NCBI RefSeq assembly: GCF_018403185.1
Contig: NZ_BOSE01000001.1
Location: 62,001 to 126,000 of the forward strand
Direction: 5' to 3'
Length of the DNA stretch: 64,000 nucleotides
From: Paenibacillus montaniterrae
GTDB taxonomy: Bacteria > Bacillota > Bacilli > Paenibacillales > Paenibacillaceae
In this document: one piece after another, positions 24,737 to 34,611 of the stretch
How the letters are laid out: every line of letters starts with the position of its first letter
Position numbering within the stretch: position 1 is the first letter of the stretch
The notes under the pieces: model-generated
The model's database searches: none
Seen by the model: only the letters and a program-made list of their open reading frames with translations
Told to the model about the DNA's origin: nothing
Program-made: the position numbers and the translations under genes

Positions 24737-26499
24737 TGACCTTACAAGGATGGCGCTCGATGTTTGCGAATGAGCTGAAGCAAAAATTTATGCAGAGCGG
24801 CCTGTGGGAACGATATAAAGAGGAATGGGTCTGGGAGCTCGCGGTTGTTGATATGAGCTTGATTGAGCAGGCTTATGAGCATATGACGGAATGTGAGCAG
24901 AAGGTGCTGCAGGAGCTGCTGAAAGGTCATCTGTTGAAGCCGCTAAATGAATCCGCGCTAATTGCCGAGCTGTCGCAGCGGCTTGGCCGTCCGAGGCAGC
25001 AGTGCACTGCTGTATTGCAAAGCTTTGCTGAGGCTGGCCTGATTATGCTGTTCAGACACCCTTGGCAAGGCAACCATTGGCTCATGCCGCTGCCGATCTT
25101 TCATAGCTGGCGCGCTGCATTGCTGCGTCCACTGGATAAGCATGTATTAGCTGAGCTGCCGGAAGAGCTGCTGCAGCATTGCAGTTATGCGGCTTCCGTA
25201 CCGCTGCGGCTCAGGCTGCTGCTTTTTGTGCATCAGCTTTCTTCACAGCCGCCAAGCTTTACGAAGCAGGGCTCGTTAAGCAAAACGACGATCAAGCAGC
25301 TGCTGAAGGAGCAAGAAAAGCTGGGTGATGTGCGCCCGCTGGAGCAAGCCTGGAAGCATTGGTTTGCCGGCTCTTCATGCGGAGTAGAGGCATTTATGCT
25401 GGAGCTGGCTGGCGATTTGGGATTAGTCGAGATGAATAAACAAGGAATAAAGCTCAATCAGGCACAGCTGGGAAGTTGGCTAAAGCAAAGCCAGCAGGCG
25501 CAGGATGATTTAATTTGGCAGTGGCTACTGCAGCAGCTGCTCCAGCTGTGCGACCGTTCAACTCTGCTGCCGTTCAATGATATGCTGCACAGCAACGGCA
25601 GCTGGATCCAGCTTCAGCTGGAACAGCCTGAACAGCGGCAAAACACTGTTGCATTGCTGCAATTATTCAGCTTTTGCGGTCTGATGTCCTACGCTCAGGG
25701 AAATGGCGAGCAGGCGAAGCAGCTCTATGCCCGACGCGAATTTGCTGCTCCTTCCTATGACGCGCTGCATGTGGAGGCGAATGCAGAGCTGCTGTTGCTG
25801 CCTGGTACAAGGCCATTGCTTATATGGAATGCGCTGGATGCAGCGGAAGTCATATCGCTGCAGGAGGTGCTGCTGCTGCGTTTAACGCCCGTTTCCTTGC
25901 AAGGCTGTATTGCGAGAGGACATTCAATTGACGAAATTCGCAGCTGGCTACAAGGGCATGGACAGGCAGAGCTGCCTGTTCTTGTCCAGCAGCTGCTTCA
26001 AACTGCTGCCGCTGCGATAGCCTCAGAGCAAGTCGAGCCAGACAAGCGTCAGCTCCCGCTTATTCCGTTAACAGAAGCCGAGCCAGAAGGGCTGGACAGC
26101 TACTATGAGCTGCGTCCGCTGCGCGCTTGGGGCAGCTATTGCGGCAATCCTCTTGGGCTGCTGCTGCAAGCAGAGCTGCTTGACCCTCATACTGTGTGCG
26201 AGCATTTGCGCTGTGAAGATGTTGCGCTGCTGACCAGAAGCTGGCAGCAAGAGCTGCGCCGCTATCATGGCTCGACAATTTTGCAAATTGTAGAAGCTGC
26301 AATAAAATTCGGATTTGGCCTGTACGTGCGATTGGACGGGCAGTTAAGGCATATTGTGCCTCAATTTCTGGAAGAGAGAAACGGGAAATGGTATATGACA
26401 GCGGCCATTTATGCACGGCCGATGCATCATCCATTGGAAATTGAGCTGTCCAGCATCGAAGCGATACAGCTCGATGTTGATAAGGGGAAAGGTGCATAA
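24733..26499 (+). CDS. HelicaseC_3-type partner protein of the XPB helicase
   Basis: 588 residues, no Walker motifs of its own. The N-terminal half is helical with a winged-helix-like segment (about 55-105, ALIAELSQRLGRPRQQCTA). A region at about 346-425 resembles the HelicaseC_3 domain found in and beside bacterial XPB (VEANAELLLLPGTRPLLIW then LRLTPVSLQGCIARGHSIDE and LPVLVQQLL). The ATG at 24733 overlaps the XPB stop (ATGA), so the two are translationally coupled, and the same pairing exists next to the mycobacterial XPB gene. It is Leu- and Gln-rich, with unusually many CAG codons. I infer it is a cofactor or regulator of the helicase; its biochemistry is unknown. Confidence 0.6.
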   Translation: MMTLQGWRSMFANELKQKFMQSGLWERYKEEWVWELAVVDMSLIEQAYEHMTECEQKVLQELLKGHLLKPLNESALIAELSQRLGRPRQQCTAVLQSFAEAGLIMLFRHPWQGNHWLMPLPIFHSWRAALLRPLDKHVLAELPEELLQHCSYAASVPLRLRLLLFVHQLSSQPPSFTKQGSLSKTTIKQLLKEQEKLGDVRPLEQAWKHWFAGSSCGVEAFMLELAGDLGLVEMNKQGIKLNQAQLGSWLKQSQQAQDDLIWQWLLQQLLQLCDRSTLLPFNDMLHSNGSWIQLQLEQPEQRQNTVALLQLFSFCGLMSYAQGNGEQAKQLYARREFAAPSYDALHVEANAELLLLPGTRPLLIWNALDAAEVISLQEVLLLRLTPVSLQGCIARGHSIDEIRSWLQGHGQAELPVLVQQLLQTAAAAIASEQVEPDKRQLPLIPLTEAEPEGLDSYYELRPLRAWGSYCGNPLGLLLQAELLDPHTVCEHLRCEDVALLTRSWQQELRRYHGSTILQIVEAAIKFGFGLYVRLDGQLRHIVPQFLEERNGKWYMTAAIYARPMHHPLEIELSSIEAIQLDVDKGKGA

Positions 26500-26566
26500 A
26501 GCTATTGGCAGAGTTGCCGTAGTATGATAACGTATAAATGTAGCAAGTAAATAATGAGGTGGTAAA

Positions 26567-27043
26567 ATGTACGAGTATGGACAAGCTGTTGCCACCGAAC
26601 CTGGAACTGCGTCAATCGACATGGCGTCCTTGCTTCTTAAAGCCTATGAGCTTGGAGACACAATTATTGCATCGGCCCCGGTTGCCAATTATTTGTATTG
26701 GCAGGCAGAGGTTGCTAAAAATACAGAGGTTAAATCCATTCAGCGCGAGTTTCAGCGCGCGAAGGAGCTGTTTGAGGAGACGCAGCGATTTGGGCGCTTT
26801 CATCCCAACTATCACGAGGCTAAAGACCGTGTGAAAGCGATCGAAGCCAAGCTGAATGCGATTCCTTGCGTGCAGGCGTTCAAGCAGCATGAAGCTCAGC
26901 TGGACGAGCTGCTTCATGAGGTAGCGACGATGATTGCCCGCTCTGTATCGGATACAATAAAGGTTCCAAGCAATGAAAAAGGCGCTGGCGGAGGTTGCGG
27001 CAGTGGAGGCTCATGCAGTTGTGGCAGCGGAGGCTGTGGTTAA
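26567..27043 (+). CDS. ylbF: YlbF/RicF family regulator
   Basis: A Com/spo-regulating helical protein of the YlbF/YmcA family; in Bacillus RicF joins RicA and RicT in a complex that carries iron-sulfur clusters and promotes RNase Y-dependent mRNA maturation, competence, biofilm and sporulation. 158 residues. The helical core (20-135) has SLLLKAYELGDTIIAS and FQRAKELFEETQRFGRFHP. The C-terminus is a Gly/Cys tail with four Cys in 18 residues (from GGGCGSGG to GSGGCG), the probable cluster-binding part. The ATG has GAGGTGG with a 5-base spacer; ylbG follows 32 bases later, the same order as in Bacillus. Confidence 0.88.
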   Translation: MYEYGQAVATEPGTASIDMASLLLKAYELGDTIIASAPVANYLYWQAEVAKNTEVKSIQREFQRAKELFEETQRFGRFHPNYHEAKDRVKAIEAKLNAIPCVQAFKQHEAQLDELLHEVATMIARSVSDTIKVPSNEKGAGGGCGSGGSCSCGSGGCG

Positions 27044-27075
27044 TTTTTCAATGACTGGGAGGAGTAGTCATTTTT

Positions 27076-27339
27076 ATGTTACCTGAGCGAACAGGTTATA
27101 TTGTGTGGGTAAGTGATTTGAAAGCAGCACGTGGTTTAGAGCGTCTAGGTACGGTGCATTATATGTCCCGCAAGCTGCATTATGTAGTGTTGTACATGAA
27201 TGCTGACAAGGTAGAAGAGAACCTGAAGCAGCTGCATCGTCTCTCCTATGTGCGGAAGGTGGAGCGTTCCTACCGCAATGAGATTAAAACGGAGTACAGC
27301 AAGGATGTAGAGGACAAGACAAGAGCATACAGCATTTAG
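27076..27339 (+). CDS. ylbG: YlbG family protein (DUF2129)
   Basis: 87 residues. The YlbG pattern is clear: RTGYIVWVSDLKAARGLERLG, then GTVHYMSRKLHYVVLYMN and LHRLSYVRKVERSYR. It is a small cytoplasmic protein of unknown function, always found near ylbF. A GGAGGAG site precedes the ATG by 10 bases. It is the last gene of the ylbF-ylbG unit and ends before a terminator. Confidence 0.9.
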   Translation: MLPERTGYIVWVSDLKAARGLERLGTVHYMSRKLHYVVLYMNADKVEENLKQLHRLSYVRKVERSYRNEIKTEYSKDVEDKTRAYSI

Positions 27340-27345
27340 TTTACT

Positions 27346-27386
27346 AACGCCTTGAAGCTGGTGAAGCCATCTTCAAGGCGTTTTTT
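27346..27386 (+). terminator. terminator after ylbG
   Basis: AACGCCTTGAAG (27346-27357) pairs exactly with CTTCAAGGCGTT (27371-27382), followed by a T-run. Confidence 0.9.
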
Positions 27387-27453
27387 AATGCGCTCGCTCG
27401 GTTTCGATATCGCAATGGGGGTGAAGGCTTGCTTAAACCTTTCATCATTCGTT

Positions 27454-27481
27454 TTGAAAATAGTGCTCCACATGATAAAAT
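27454..27481 (+). promoter_or_regulatory. sigma-A promoter of the 145-residue gene
   Basis: TTGAAA (27454-27459), 16-base spacer, TAAAAT (27476-27481), 46 bases upstream of the start codon. Confidence 0.65.
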
Positions 27482-27526
27482 GGGTATAACGATTTAGTCT
27501 TACAGACCTATATGTGGAGGTGTAAT

Positions 27527-27964
27527 ATGAAGGAGAAGCGGACGAGACGATGGAATACATACGAAGCCTTTTATGTAGAGCTTGGCAATTATAAAGTTGC
27601 TGATATTCATATTACAAAGCATGCGCTGGAGCGCTGGAAGGAACGGGTAAGTCAGGAGCAGGCCAGCTATTCCTCCATTGCTTCCTTTCTTTGGGATCGA
27701 TTAAAGCAAGAGGCCGTTCAGCTTTATTATCGAGCTGAGGATGACCTCTATATTGTTGATGAAGATTTGGTATTTGTCGCACAGTTTGAGCAGTCTCAGA
27801 AGGATAGAAATCTGCTGGGTGAACCACTTGACCGGATGACAGTCATTACTTTTCTCGGCAGGCTTTCCGAGGTAGTTGAGCTGCAGGACATAAAGCGCTA
27901 TTATGCCTGGCTGCGGCATACTCGCCGCATGAATTTGAAAAAAAATGCACGCACAACGAAATAG
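27527..27964 (+). CDS. hypothetical protein, 145 residues
   Basis: I do not recognise a family. The protein is soluble and rich in Arg, Tyr and charged residues. It starts MKEKRTRRWNTYEAFYVEL, has a His-Ala-x-x-Arg-Trp segment (ITKHALERWKERV) of the kind seen in some nucleic-acid-binding or toxin-like folds, a central alternating strand region (LYYRAEDDLYIVDEDLVFVA) and ends in a basic helix (RHTRRMNLKKNARTTK). The start at 27527 has GGAGGTG with a 5-base spacer. It has its own promoter and precedes the LysR gene by 52 bases. The KHALERW motif suggests a link to a 'phage-derived protein Gp49-like' or RelE-like fold only loosely, so I leave it unassigned. Confidence 0.6.
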   Translation: MKEKRTRRWNTYEAFYVELGNYKVADIHITKHALERWKERVSQEQASYSSIASFLWDRLKQEAVQLYYRAEDDLYIVDEDLVFVAQFEQSQKDRNLLGEPLDRMTVITFLGRLSEVVELQDIKRYYAWLRHTRRMNLKKNARTTK

Positions 27965-28016
27965 CAGCTTCTTTTTGTTGTATAATGGCATCAGCAGAAA
28001 GGGTGAATATGCAATT

Positions 28017-28928
28017 ATGCCGTTAAATTTTCATCAGCTACATATCTTTCACACTGTTGCCGAGCGCGGAAGCTTCTCTGCTGCGGCGCAAGCTTTATAT
28101 ATGACTCAGCCTGCTGTAACGATGCAGGTGCAATCGCTTGAGGAGTACTTTGGCAGCAAGCTGTTTATGCGCTCAAGCAAGAAAATAGAATTGACCGAGG
28201 CAGGCAAGGTGCTGTTGCCGTATGCCAAGCGCAGCATTGAGCTAATACGCGAAACCGATCAGGCAATGACAAGCTTTACTCAACAGCAGAAGGGAAGGCT
28301 TACCTTGGGAGCAAGCCTGACGATCGGCGAATCGATTTTGCCGCGCTGGCTAGGACCTTTCGGCAAGGAATATCCGAATATCGGGATTAGCATGAAAGTG
28401 ATGAACACGTCGCATCTTATCGAGGAGCTTGAAACGCATCAGCTGCAATTTGCGATTATTGAAGCGTTGATCGAGCATCCCGATCTGCACATTGAAGCCG
28501 TTATGGAGGATGAGCTGATGCTGGTGACGCCTGCTGATCATCCGCTGACCGAAAAAACGAATTTGCAGCTGGAGGATGTATTGGAGTATCCGTTTATATT
28601 GCGTGAGCAAGGCTCGGGCACCCGCCAGGTCATGGAGGAAAAGCTGATGGAGAACGGGTATAACCCGCAGCAGCTAAAAATCGTGATGGAGCTTGGCAGC
28701 ACTGGAGCGATTAAATCCGCAGTCGAGGCAGGTCTGGGCATTTCCTTCCTCTCCTTATCCTCGGTCAAGCATGAAGCGGCGCTTGGCTTGATTCGGACTT
28801 TGCCGATCGAGAACGTTACCTTTAAGCGGCAATTTTACTCTGTTTACTTAAAATCTACACTGCTGCCGATTGCGGCTGTTACCTTTTTAAATTTTTTGCG
28901 AGAGAGGGATTTGCGCCAATGGCTGTAA
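28017..28928 (+). CDS. LysR-family transcriptional regulator (CysL-like)
   Basis: 303 residues. N-terminal winged HTH (FHQLHIFHTVAERGSFSAAA, then LYMTQPAVTMQVQSLEEYFG) and a LysR effector domain (90-300). The first helices and the QLHIFHTVAERGS start resemble CysL (YwfK), the activator of the sulfite reductase genes in Bacillus, but CysK or sulfite genes are not adjacent, so the effector is unknown. The start at 28017 has AAAGGGTGA 9 bases upstream; an ATG at 27945 overlaps the previous gene. Its stop overlaps the PHP gene by 10 bases, so the two are coupled. Confidence 0.8.
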   Translation: MPLNFHQLHIFHTVAERGSFSAAAQALYMTQPAVTMQVQSLEEYFGSKLFMRSSKKIELTEAGKVLLPYAKRSIELIRETDQAMTSFTQQQKGRLTLGASLTIGESILPRWLGPFGKEYPNIGISMKVMNTSHLIEELETHQLQFAIIEALIEHPDLHIEAVMEDELMLVTPADHPLTEKTNLQLEDVLEYPFILREQGSGTRQVMEEKLMENGYNPQQLKIVMELGSTGAIKSAVEAGLGISFLSLSSVKHEAALGLIRTLPIENVTFKRQFYSVYLKSTLLPIAAVTFLNFLRERDLRQWL

Positions 28929-29776
28929 CCAAGCTTATCGACATGCATGTACATACGACCGCTTCTGACGGTCAATTTGCCCCTGCGCAAATTGTAGCAA
29001 TGGCAGCTGAGCTTGGGCTTGGCGGCGTTGCCGTTACCGATCATGATACCGTTGCGGGAATTGCTGAAGCGCAAGCTGCTGCCGAGCAAGCCGGCATCAA
29101 GCTTTTGCCAGGTATTGAAATGAGCACCGTAGCCGAAGGCAAGGATATCCATGTGCTGGGTTATTTTACAAATAATCAGAATAAGCAATGGCAGCAGCGC
29201 ATTGCCAGGCTGGGAGCGACGCGCGAAGGCAGGAATGAGCTGCTTGTCCAAAGGCTTAATGAGCTGGGCATTCCGCTGACAATGGACGAGGTGCGCGAAA
29301 TAAGCGGCGAGCTGGGCTCAGTCGGGCGTCCTCATTTTGCTGAAGCACTTGTACGCCGCGGCATCGTTGCGACGAAGCAGCAAGCCTTCGAGCAATATTT
29401 GGGTGAAGGAGGCAAGGCGTTTATTAAGCGGCCGCGCATTCATCCAACAGAGGCGTTTCAATGGATTAGAGAGGCAGGCGGCGTATGTGTGCTTGCGCAT
29501 CCAGGCATTTATGGAGATGATTCGCTTGTTGAGCAGCTGTTGCAGTCCGGGCCTGATGGAGTGGAAGTTAAGCACAGCGATCACACGCCAGAGCAGATTG
29601 CATACTACATGGAACTGGCTGAGCGGTATGGCCTGATTGCAACGGCAGGCTCTGATTTTCATGGGTACTATGAGGAAGGACACAGCTTTCATGGCGGATT
29701 AGGCTCAGTTACGGCCAGCCTTGATGTATATGAGCAGCTGCATAGCCTGCACATGGAGCGGACAGCAAAGAGCTAG
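28919..29776 (+). CDS. PHP-domain phosphoesterase (TrpH/RNase AM-like)
   Basis: 285 residues. PHP metal motifs: LIDMHVHTTASDGQF, AVTDHDTVAGI, LLPGIEMSTV, CVLAHPGIYGD and TAGSDFHGYY, in order and intact. It is the TrpH/YciV type, whose best-studied member is a 5'-3' exonuclease or 3',5'-nucleotide phosphatase; the exact substrate here is unknown. The start (ATG 28919) overlaps the LysR gene end. It is followed by a terminator and then the opposite rqcH gene. Confidence 0.85.
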   Translation: MAVTKLIDMHVHTTASDGQFAPAQIVAMAAELGLGGVAVTDHDTVAGIAEAQAAAEQAGIKLLPGIEMSTVAEGKDIHVLGYFTNNQNKQWQQRIARLGATREGRNELLVQRLNELGIPLTMDEVREISGELGSVGRPHFAEALVRRGIVATKQQAFEQYLGEGGKAFIKRPRIHPTEAFQWIREAGGVCVLAHPGIYGDDSLVEQLLQSGPDGVEVKHSDHTPEQIAYYMELAERYGLIATAGSDFHGYYEEGHSFHGGLGSVTASLDVYEQLHSLHMERTAKS

Positions 29777-29809
29777 TCCGACATGAGACAAATGGAGCGG
29801 CAGCTTCAA

Positions 29810-29855
29810 AAAAGCCCGATTCTTCGGTGAATATTAATCGAAGAATCGGGCTTTT
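29810..29855. terminator. bidirectional terminator between the PHP and rqcH genes
   Basis: A 17-bp arm (29810-29826) pairs exactly with 29839-29855 around a 12-base loop, with A/T-rich ends for both directions. Confidence 0.9.
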
Positions 29856-29857
29856 AT

Positions 29858-31654
29858 TTACTTCACTACTGCCGGCAGCGACTTAATCCGCTGCTCATCA
29901 GGCGTAATAAATACGGTTTTCTGATGATCATAGATGACAAAGCCAGGCTTGGCGCCGCTTGGCTTCTTCACATGGCGAATGAGCGTATAATCGACCGGCA
30001 CCAGGCTGGAGGATTTAGCCTGCGAGTAATAAGCGGCAAGCATCGCGGCTTCCTCCAGTGTTGAATCGCCAAACGTTGTACTGCGAATGACAACATGCGA
30101 GCCAGGGATATCCTTCGTATGCAGCCATGTATCGCTGCTGCTTGCCAGACGGTTCGTTACATACTCGTTTTGCAAATTGTTTTTGCCAACATAGATGTCA
30201 ATTCCTTCAGAGGACGTATAGCAAAGCAGCAGCGGCTTGCTGCTTTTTTTGCGCTTTGCTCCTTTGCGTACGCGCTCGCGCAAATAGCCTCCAGCGACCA
30301 ATTCCTCGCGAATTTCTTCAATATCATTCAAGGAAGCATGCTCTAGCTGCTGCAGCAGCGCGTTGAAATAAGCCAGCTCCTCGCTGCTTAGCTTCATTTG
30401 CTCCATCACGCTTACCTGAGAGTTTTTGCTCTTCGTATACCGCTTGAAATAACGCTGCGCATTTTCAGATGGAGAAAGCTGAGGGTCAAGCTGAATCGTA
30501 ATCGTCGCCGCTTGCTCGTCGTAGTAGTTAACGAGCTCAACTTGCTGATCGCCGCGCTTGATTTGGTGCATATAGGCTGTAATCAGCTCACCCATTACAC
30601 GGTATTGCTCCGCATCCTTCGCTTCCTCCAGCGTAGCCTGCAGCTTTTTCTGCTTTTGCTCGTTTTTGGCGATTTCATTGTTGACGAAACGGATCAAATC
30701 ACTGGCTCGCTGCTTGACTGCATCCCGCTCCGCTTTATCGCCATAAAACGCCTCCAGCATTTCACTGACACTGGAATATTCCGCTACAGCTCCGTCAATA
30801 TGGGTCAACGCGACGACCGAGAAAAACGGCTTGCCGCTATTTTTGTCCGTTACAATCATCGGGCGATAGTTGGACTGCTTGACGCTATCGATTAGCACGC
30901 TAAAGCTGCTCCACAGTGAATCCAGCTCATCGATCTCCAGTGAGCCGCCCAGCTGCATAGGACGCTCGGCAGTATCAAGCCACTGATCATGCTGACCGGT
31001 CAAACCCCGATAAATCGTTTCCGTTGCCAGCAGCGGACTGAAGCCGCTCAAGCCGCTCACCAGCGTTTTGCTGTTAACTGCTGCCTGCTCATCAACCTGC
31101 AGCGCTGCAAGCAATTGCGGCTTGCTTTCGATCGTTAGCGGGTCCTGCTTATGCTGCTCCGGCGGCGCAGTGTATTTGCTGCCAGGCATAACGATGCGAT
31201 AGCTGCTTAGCGCTGGCGTAACATGATGAATGCCGTCATGAATGATTTCACTAACAGGGTCTACAAGAATAATATTGGAGTGACGTCCCATTATTTCGAT
31301 AATAATGCGCTTGACCGTCGTATCGCCGACCTCATCGCGGTGGCGAATATCAAGATGAATAATTCGTTCGCGCCCAACCTGAGCGATTTTTTCAATAACG
31401 CCGCCCTCGCAATACTTTCTGAGCAGCATGCAGAACATCGGCGCTTCCAGCGGGTTCGTATAGTTTGCCTTCGTAAAATGGACACGCGGATAGGTCGGGT
31501 TGGCGGACAGCAGCAGCTTCCCGTTTATGCCATTGCCGCGCACGCTAAAAACAAGCTCATAGCTGGCAGGCTGGTGGATTTTATGTATGCGAGCGCCAAT
31601 GCAGCTTTGCAGCTCATCGACCATTCCTTTAATTACAATTCCGTCTAAAGCCAT
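29858..31654 (-). CDS. rqcH: ribosome quality control factor RqcH (NFACT family)
   Basis: Binds obstructed 50S subunits carrying peptidyl-tRNA and adds poly-alanine tails that mark the stalled chain for degradation. 598 residues. N-terminal NFACT-N domain (MALDGIVIKGMVDELQSCIG, VFSVRGNG, FCMLLRKYCEGG, IIEIMGRHSNIILVD), a long coiled coil (about 290-400) and C-terminal NFACT-R domain (TSSEGIDIYVGKNNLQNEY, HTKDIPGSHVVIRS, PSGAKPGFVIYDHQKTV). The DUF814 motif is intact. It is transcribed away from the Ca-ATPase gene, whereas the B. subtilis orthologue YloA lies next to yloB in the same place. The start has AGAGGA 9 bases upstream. Confidence 0.93.
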   Translation of the reverse strand: MALDGIVIKGMVDELQSCIGARIHKIHQPASYELVFSVRGNGINGKLLLSANPTYPRVHFTKANYTNPLEAPMFCMLLRKYCEGGVIEKIAQVGRERIIHLDIRHRDEVGDTTVKRIIIEIMGRHSNIILVDPVSEIIHDGIHHVTPALSSYRIVMPGSKYTAPPEQHKQDPLTIESKPQLLAALQVDEQAAVNSKTLVSGLSGFSPLLATETIYRGLTGQHDQWLDTAERPMQLGGSLEIDELDSLWSSFSVLIDSVKQSNYRPMIVTDKNSGKPFFSVVALTHIDGAVAEYSSVSEMLEAFYGDKAERDAVKQRASDLIRFVNNEIAKNEQKQKKLQATLEEAKDAEQYRVMGELITAYMHQIKRGDQQVELVNYYDEQAATITIQLDPQLSPSENAQRYFKRYTKSKNSQVSVMEQMKLSSEELAYFNALLQQLEHASLNDIEEIREELVAGGYLRERVRKGAKRKKSSKPLLLCYTSSEGIDIYVGKNNLQNEYVTNRLASSSDTWLHTKDIPGSHVVIRSTTFGDSTLEEAAMLAAYYSQAKSSSLVPVDYTLIRHVKKPSGAKPGFVIYDHQKTVFITPDEQRIKSLPAVVK

Positions 31655-31810
31655 AGTAAGATCCTCTTTTCATAAAGTTCATATTCTTATCATGCCATAC
31701 TCGCAGCAAAAACTTAAGAGCTTTAGGTGATATTTTATTGTTTGTCCGAATACATTTACCGTAGATAAGGTTGTCTAGGTAACTGGACAAATACAGGAGG
31801 GAAGCAGACG

Positions 31811-34567
31811 ATGAGTCAAATCATGTGGCATCAATTGAACAAAGAGGAGCTCTTGGAGACATTGAACAGCTCTGAGACGAGCGGACTTAGCCTAGAAACG
31901 GTAAATGAGCGGCTGGCAGAGCATGGCTGGAATGAGCTTGCCGAGACGAAGAAGCTCTCGCCGTTAACCTTGTTTCTCAATCAGTTCAAGGATTTTATGG
32001 TCATTGTATTAATGGGAGCAACGTTAATTTCCGGACTGCTGGGAGAATATTTGGACGCCATTACCATTCTCGCTATTCTTGTCATTAATGCAGTGCTTGG
32101 TTTTATTCAGGAGTTTCGAGCAGAGCGCTCCTTGCTTGCCTTGAAGGAGCTGTCTGCTCCTACAGCCAAAGTGCTGCGGGACGGCAAGCAGCATACAGTA
32201 ACCGCCAAGGAGCTGGTCATTGGCGATATCGTACTTATTGAAAGCGGCGATCGCGTTCCTGCCGATATTCGCTTTCTTGAAGCAAACAATTGCTATGTCG
32301 AGGAATCTGCTTTAACCGGAGAGTCAATTCCCGTTTCCAAGCATCAATCGGTGCTGCATGAGCAGGAGCTGCCGCTTGGCGATCAGCGCAACATCGGCTT
32401 TATGGGAACGCTTGTTACACGCGGGACAGCGAAAGGCGTAGTAATCCGTACCGGCATGGCAACTGAGATGGGCAACATCGCCAATTTGATTCAAGCGACA
32501 GAGGAAATGCAAACGCCGCTGCAGCATCGACTTGAGCAGCTTGGCAAAATATTGATCGCGGTCGCGATTGCCTTGACCATTATGGTCATTGTAGCAGGCA
32601 TTATGCATGGTCAGCCTGCCTATGGCATGTTCCTGGCTGGAGTCAGTCTCGCTGTTGCCGCCATTCCTGAAGGATTGCCGGCGATTGTTACCGTGGCGCT
32701 TGCACTTGGCGTGCAGCGGATGATCAAGCGTAAAGCCATTGTGCGCAAGCTGCCTTCAGTAGAGACGCTGGGCTGCGCCTCGGTCATTTGCTCCGATAAA
32801 ACAGGCACCTTGACTCAGAACAAAATGACCGTTACTACCATGTGGCTGAGCGATCGGACATTGAATGTGACGGGTGAAGGCTATGAGCCGGTTGGCAAGG
32901 TACTGGAGAATAGCCGGGAAATCGACATTAGGCATGACAACTCCATCAAGCGTCTGCTGCAAATTAGCGCACTGTGCAACAATGCCAAGCTGGAAAAGCA
33001 GGAAACCGTACACCGCAAAGGCAAAGTCATGGTAGGACAGGATGAATGGGTGTTGAATGGTGATCCGACGGAGGGAGCGCTTGCTGTACTCGCCACCAAG
33101 CTGGGCTCTCCAGCGAAGCTGCTTGAAGCGCAATATCGGCGGATTAAAGAATTTCCGTTTGACTCAGAGCGCAAGCTGATGTCAGTCGTGCTGGAGCATC
33201 AAGGTGGCCAGCTGATCGGCGTGAAAGGCGCGCCGGACGTGCTGCTAGAGCAATGCAGTCATATTTTATGGCAAGGCAAGGTACTGAGCATGACGCCAGC
33301 GCTTAAAGCGAAATGCCAGTCTGCCAATGAAAAAATGGCTCAGTCGGCGTTGCGCGTGCTGGCGGTTGCCTACCGCGATCTTAGTGTAAGCGAGCGCTGC
33401 GACTTGCCTGCCGAGGCTGAGCGAAATCTGATTTTCGTCGGTCTTACAGGAATGATCGATCCGCCTCGCGCCGAGGTGAAGGACGCCATTGCCACTTGTC
33501 GGGCAGCCGGCATTAAAACCGTTATGATTACAGGTGATCATCAGCTGACTGCTGAAGCGATTGCAGCCTCGCTCGGCATTATACCGCGCGGCGGCGAAAC
33601 GATGTCCGGCAAGCAGCTTGACCAGTTAAGCGATGATGAGCTTGATAATCGCGTTGAAAATGTTTACGTATACGCCCGCGTCTCGCCTGAGCACAAGCTG
33701 CGTATTGTGCGCTCGCTGCAGCGAAAAGGGCATGTCGTCGCCATGACAGGTGATGGCGTTAATGATGCGCCTGCGATAAAAGCGGCGGATATCGGGATTG
33801 CGATGGGCATTAATGGCACAGATGTATCCAAGGAAGCCTCTGCACTCATTCTAAGCGATGACAACTTCTCTACGATTGTAGCTGCGATTGAGGAAGGCAG
33901 AGGAATATATGAAAATATAAGAAAGTTTATTCGCTACCTGCTCGCCTCCAATGTTGGCGAAATACTTGTGATGTTTCTGGCGATGATGGCAGGCTTGCCG
34001 CTGCCGCTTGTACCGATTCAAATTTTGTGGGTCAATCTTGTAACGGATGGATTGCCTGCGATGGCGCTTGGCGTTGATCAGGCGGAAAACGATCTGATGA
34101 AGCATAAGCCGCGCAAAGCGAAGGAAAACATATTTGCCCGCAGGCTCGGCTGGAAAATCATTAGCCGCGGCGTCTCGATCGGCGTCTGCACGCTTGCAGC
34201 CTTTTGGTTGACGCTGCTGGAGGGGGATTTGGTCAAGGCGCAAACAGTCGCCTTTGCAACTCTCGTAATGGCGCAGCTCATTCATGTATTTGATTGCCGC
34301 AGCTCGCGCTCAATTTTTCATCGCAATATGCTGCAAAACAAATATTTGGTGCTGGCTGTCGTTTCCTCGCTTGTCCTTATGCTTGGCGTCATGTACATTG
34401 AACCGCTGCAGCCAATTTTCAACACGGTCGCGATCGGCTTGCGGGAGTGGTGCCTGGTGCTCGTGGCCGCAGCCCTCCCAACGGTATTTTTTGGCATCGG
34501 CAGCGTGATGAGCGGCGGAAAATCAAAGAGCAAAAAGAAATGGAGCTCTGCCACGAACGCTGCGTAG
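31811..34567 (+). CDS. P-type calcium-transporting ATPase (YloB type)
   Basis: An inner-membrane P2A ATPase exporting Ca2+. 918 residues. N-terminal cation-ATPase domain ([14 protein letters not shown]), four N-terminal membrane segments, the actuator loop with [11 protein letters not shown], the PEGLPA transport motif, the phosphorylation site [14 protein letters not shown], the nucleotide-binding domain ([11 protein letters not shown]), [15 protein letters not shown], and six C-terminal segments. The RBS is AGGAGGG before the ATG. In B. subtilis YloB is a sporulation-associated Ca pump located beside yloA. It may respond to envelope or osmotic state; no riboswitch is recognised in its 156-base leader. 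Confidence 0.93.
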   Translation: MSQIMWHQLNKEELLETLNSSETSGLSLETVNERLAEHGWNELAETKKLSPLTLFLNQFKDFMVIVLMGATLISGLLGEYLDAITILAILVINAVLGFIQEFRAERSLLALKELSAPTAKVLRDGKQHTVTAKELVIGDIVLIESGDRVPADIRFLEANNCYVEESALTGESIPVSKHQSVLHEQELPLGDQRNIGFMGTLVTRGTAKGVVIRTGMATEMGNIANLIQATEEMQTPLQHRLEQLGKILIAVAIALTIMVIVAGIMHGQPAYGMFLAGVSLAVAAIPEGLPAIVTVALALGVQRMIKRKAIVRKLPSVETLGCASVICSDKTGTLTQNKMTVTTMWLSDRTLNVTGEGYEPVGKVLENSREIDIRHDNSIKRLLQISALCNNAKLEKQETVHRKGKVMVGQDEWVLNGDPTEGALAVLATKLGSPAKLLEAQYRRIKEFPFDSERKLMSVVLEHQGGQLIGVKGAPDVLLEQCSHILWQGKVLSMTPALKAKCQSANEKMAQSALRVLAVAYRDLSVSERCDLPAEAERNLIFVGLTGMIDPPRAEVKDAIATCRAAGIKTVMITGDHQLTAEAIAASLGIIPRGGETMSGKQLDQLSDDELDNRVENVYVYARVSPEHKLRIVRSLQRKGHVVAMTGDGVNDAPAIKAADIGIAMGINGTDVSKEASALILSDDNFSTIVAAIEEGRGIYENIRKFIRYLLASNVGEILVMFLAMMAGLPLPLVPIQILWVNLVTDGLPAMALGVDQAENDLMKHKPRKAKENIFARRLGWKIISRGVSIGVCTLAAFWLTLLEGDLVKAQTVAFATLVMAQLIHVFDCRSSRSIFHRNMLQNKYLVLAVVSSLVLMLGVMYIEPLQPIFNTVAIGLREWCLVLVAAALPTVFFGIGSVMSGGKSKSKKKWSSATNAA

Positions 34568-34611
34568 CTGATAATTAGTGCAAATAATCGTGCATTTGCT
34601 CAATTCTCATC

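Noticed and set aside
31655..31810. Riboswitch (manganese yybP-ykoY type) before the Ca-ATPase
   Set aside because: I could not find the conserved loops; only a weak TTTGTCC/GGACAAA repeat is visible.
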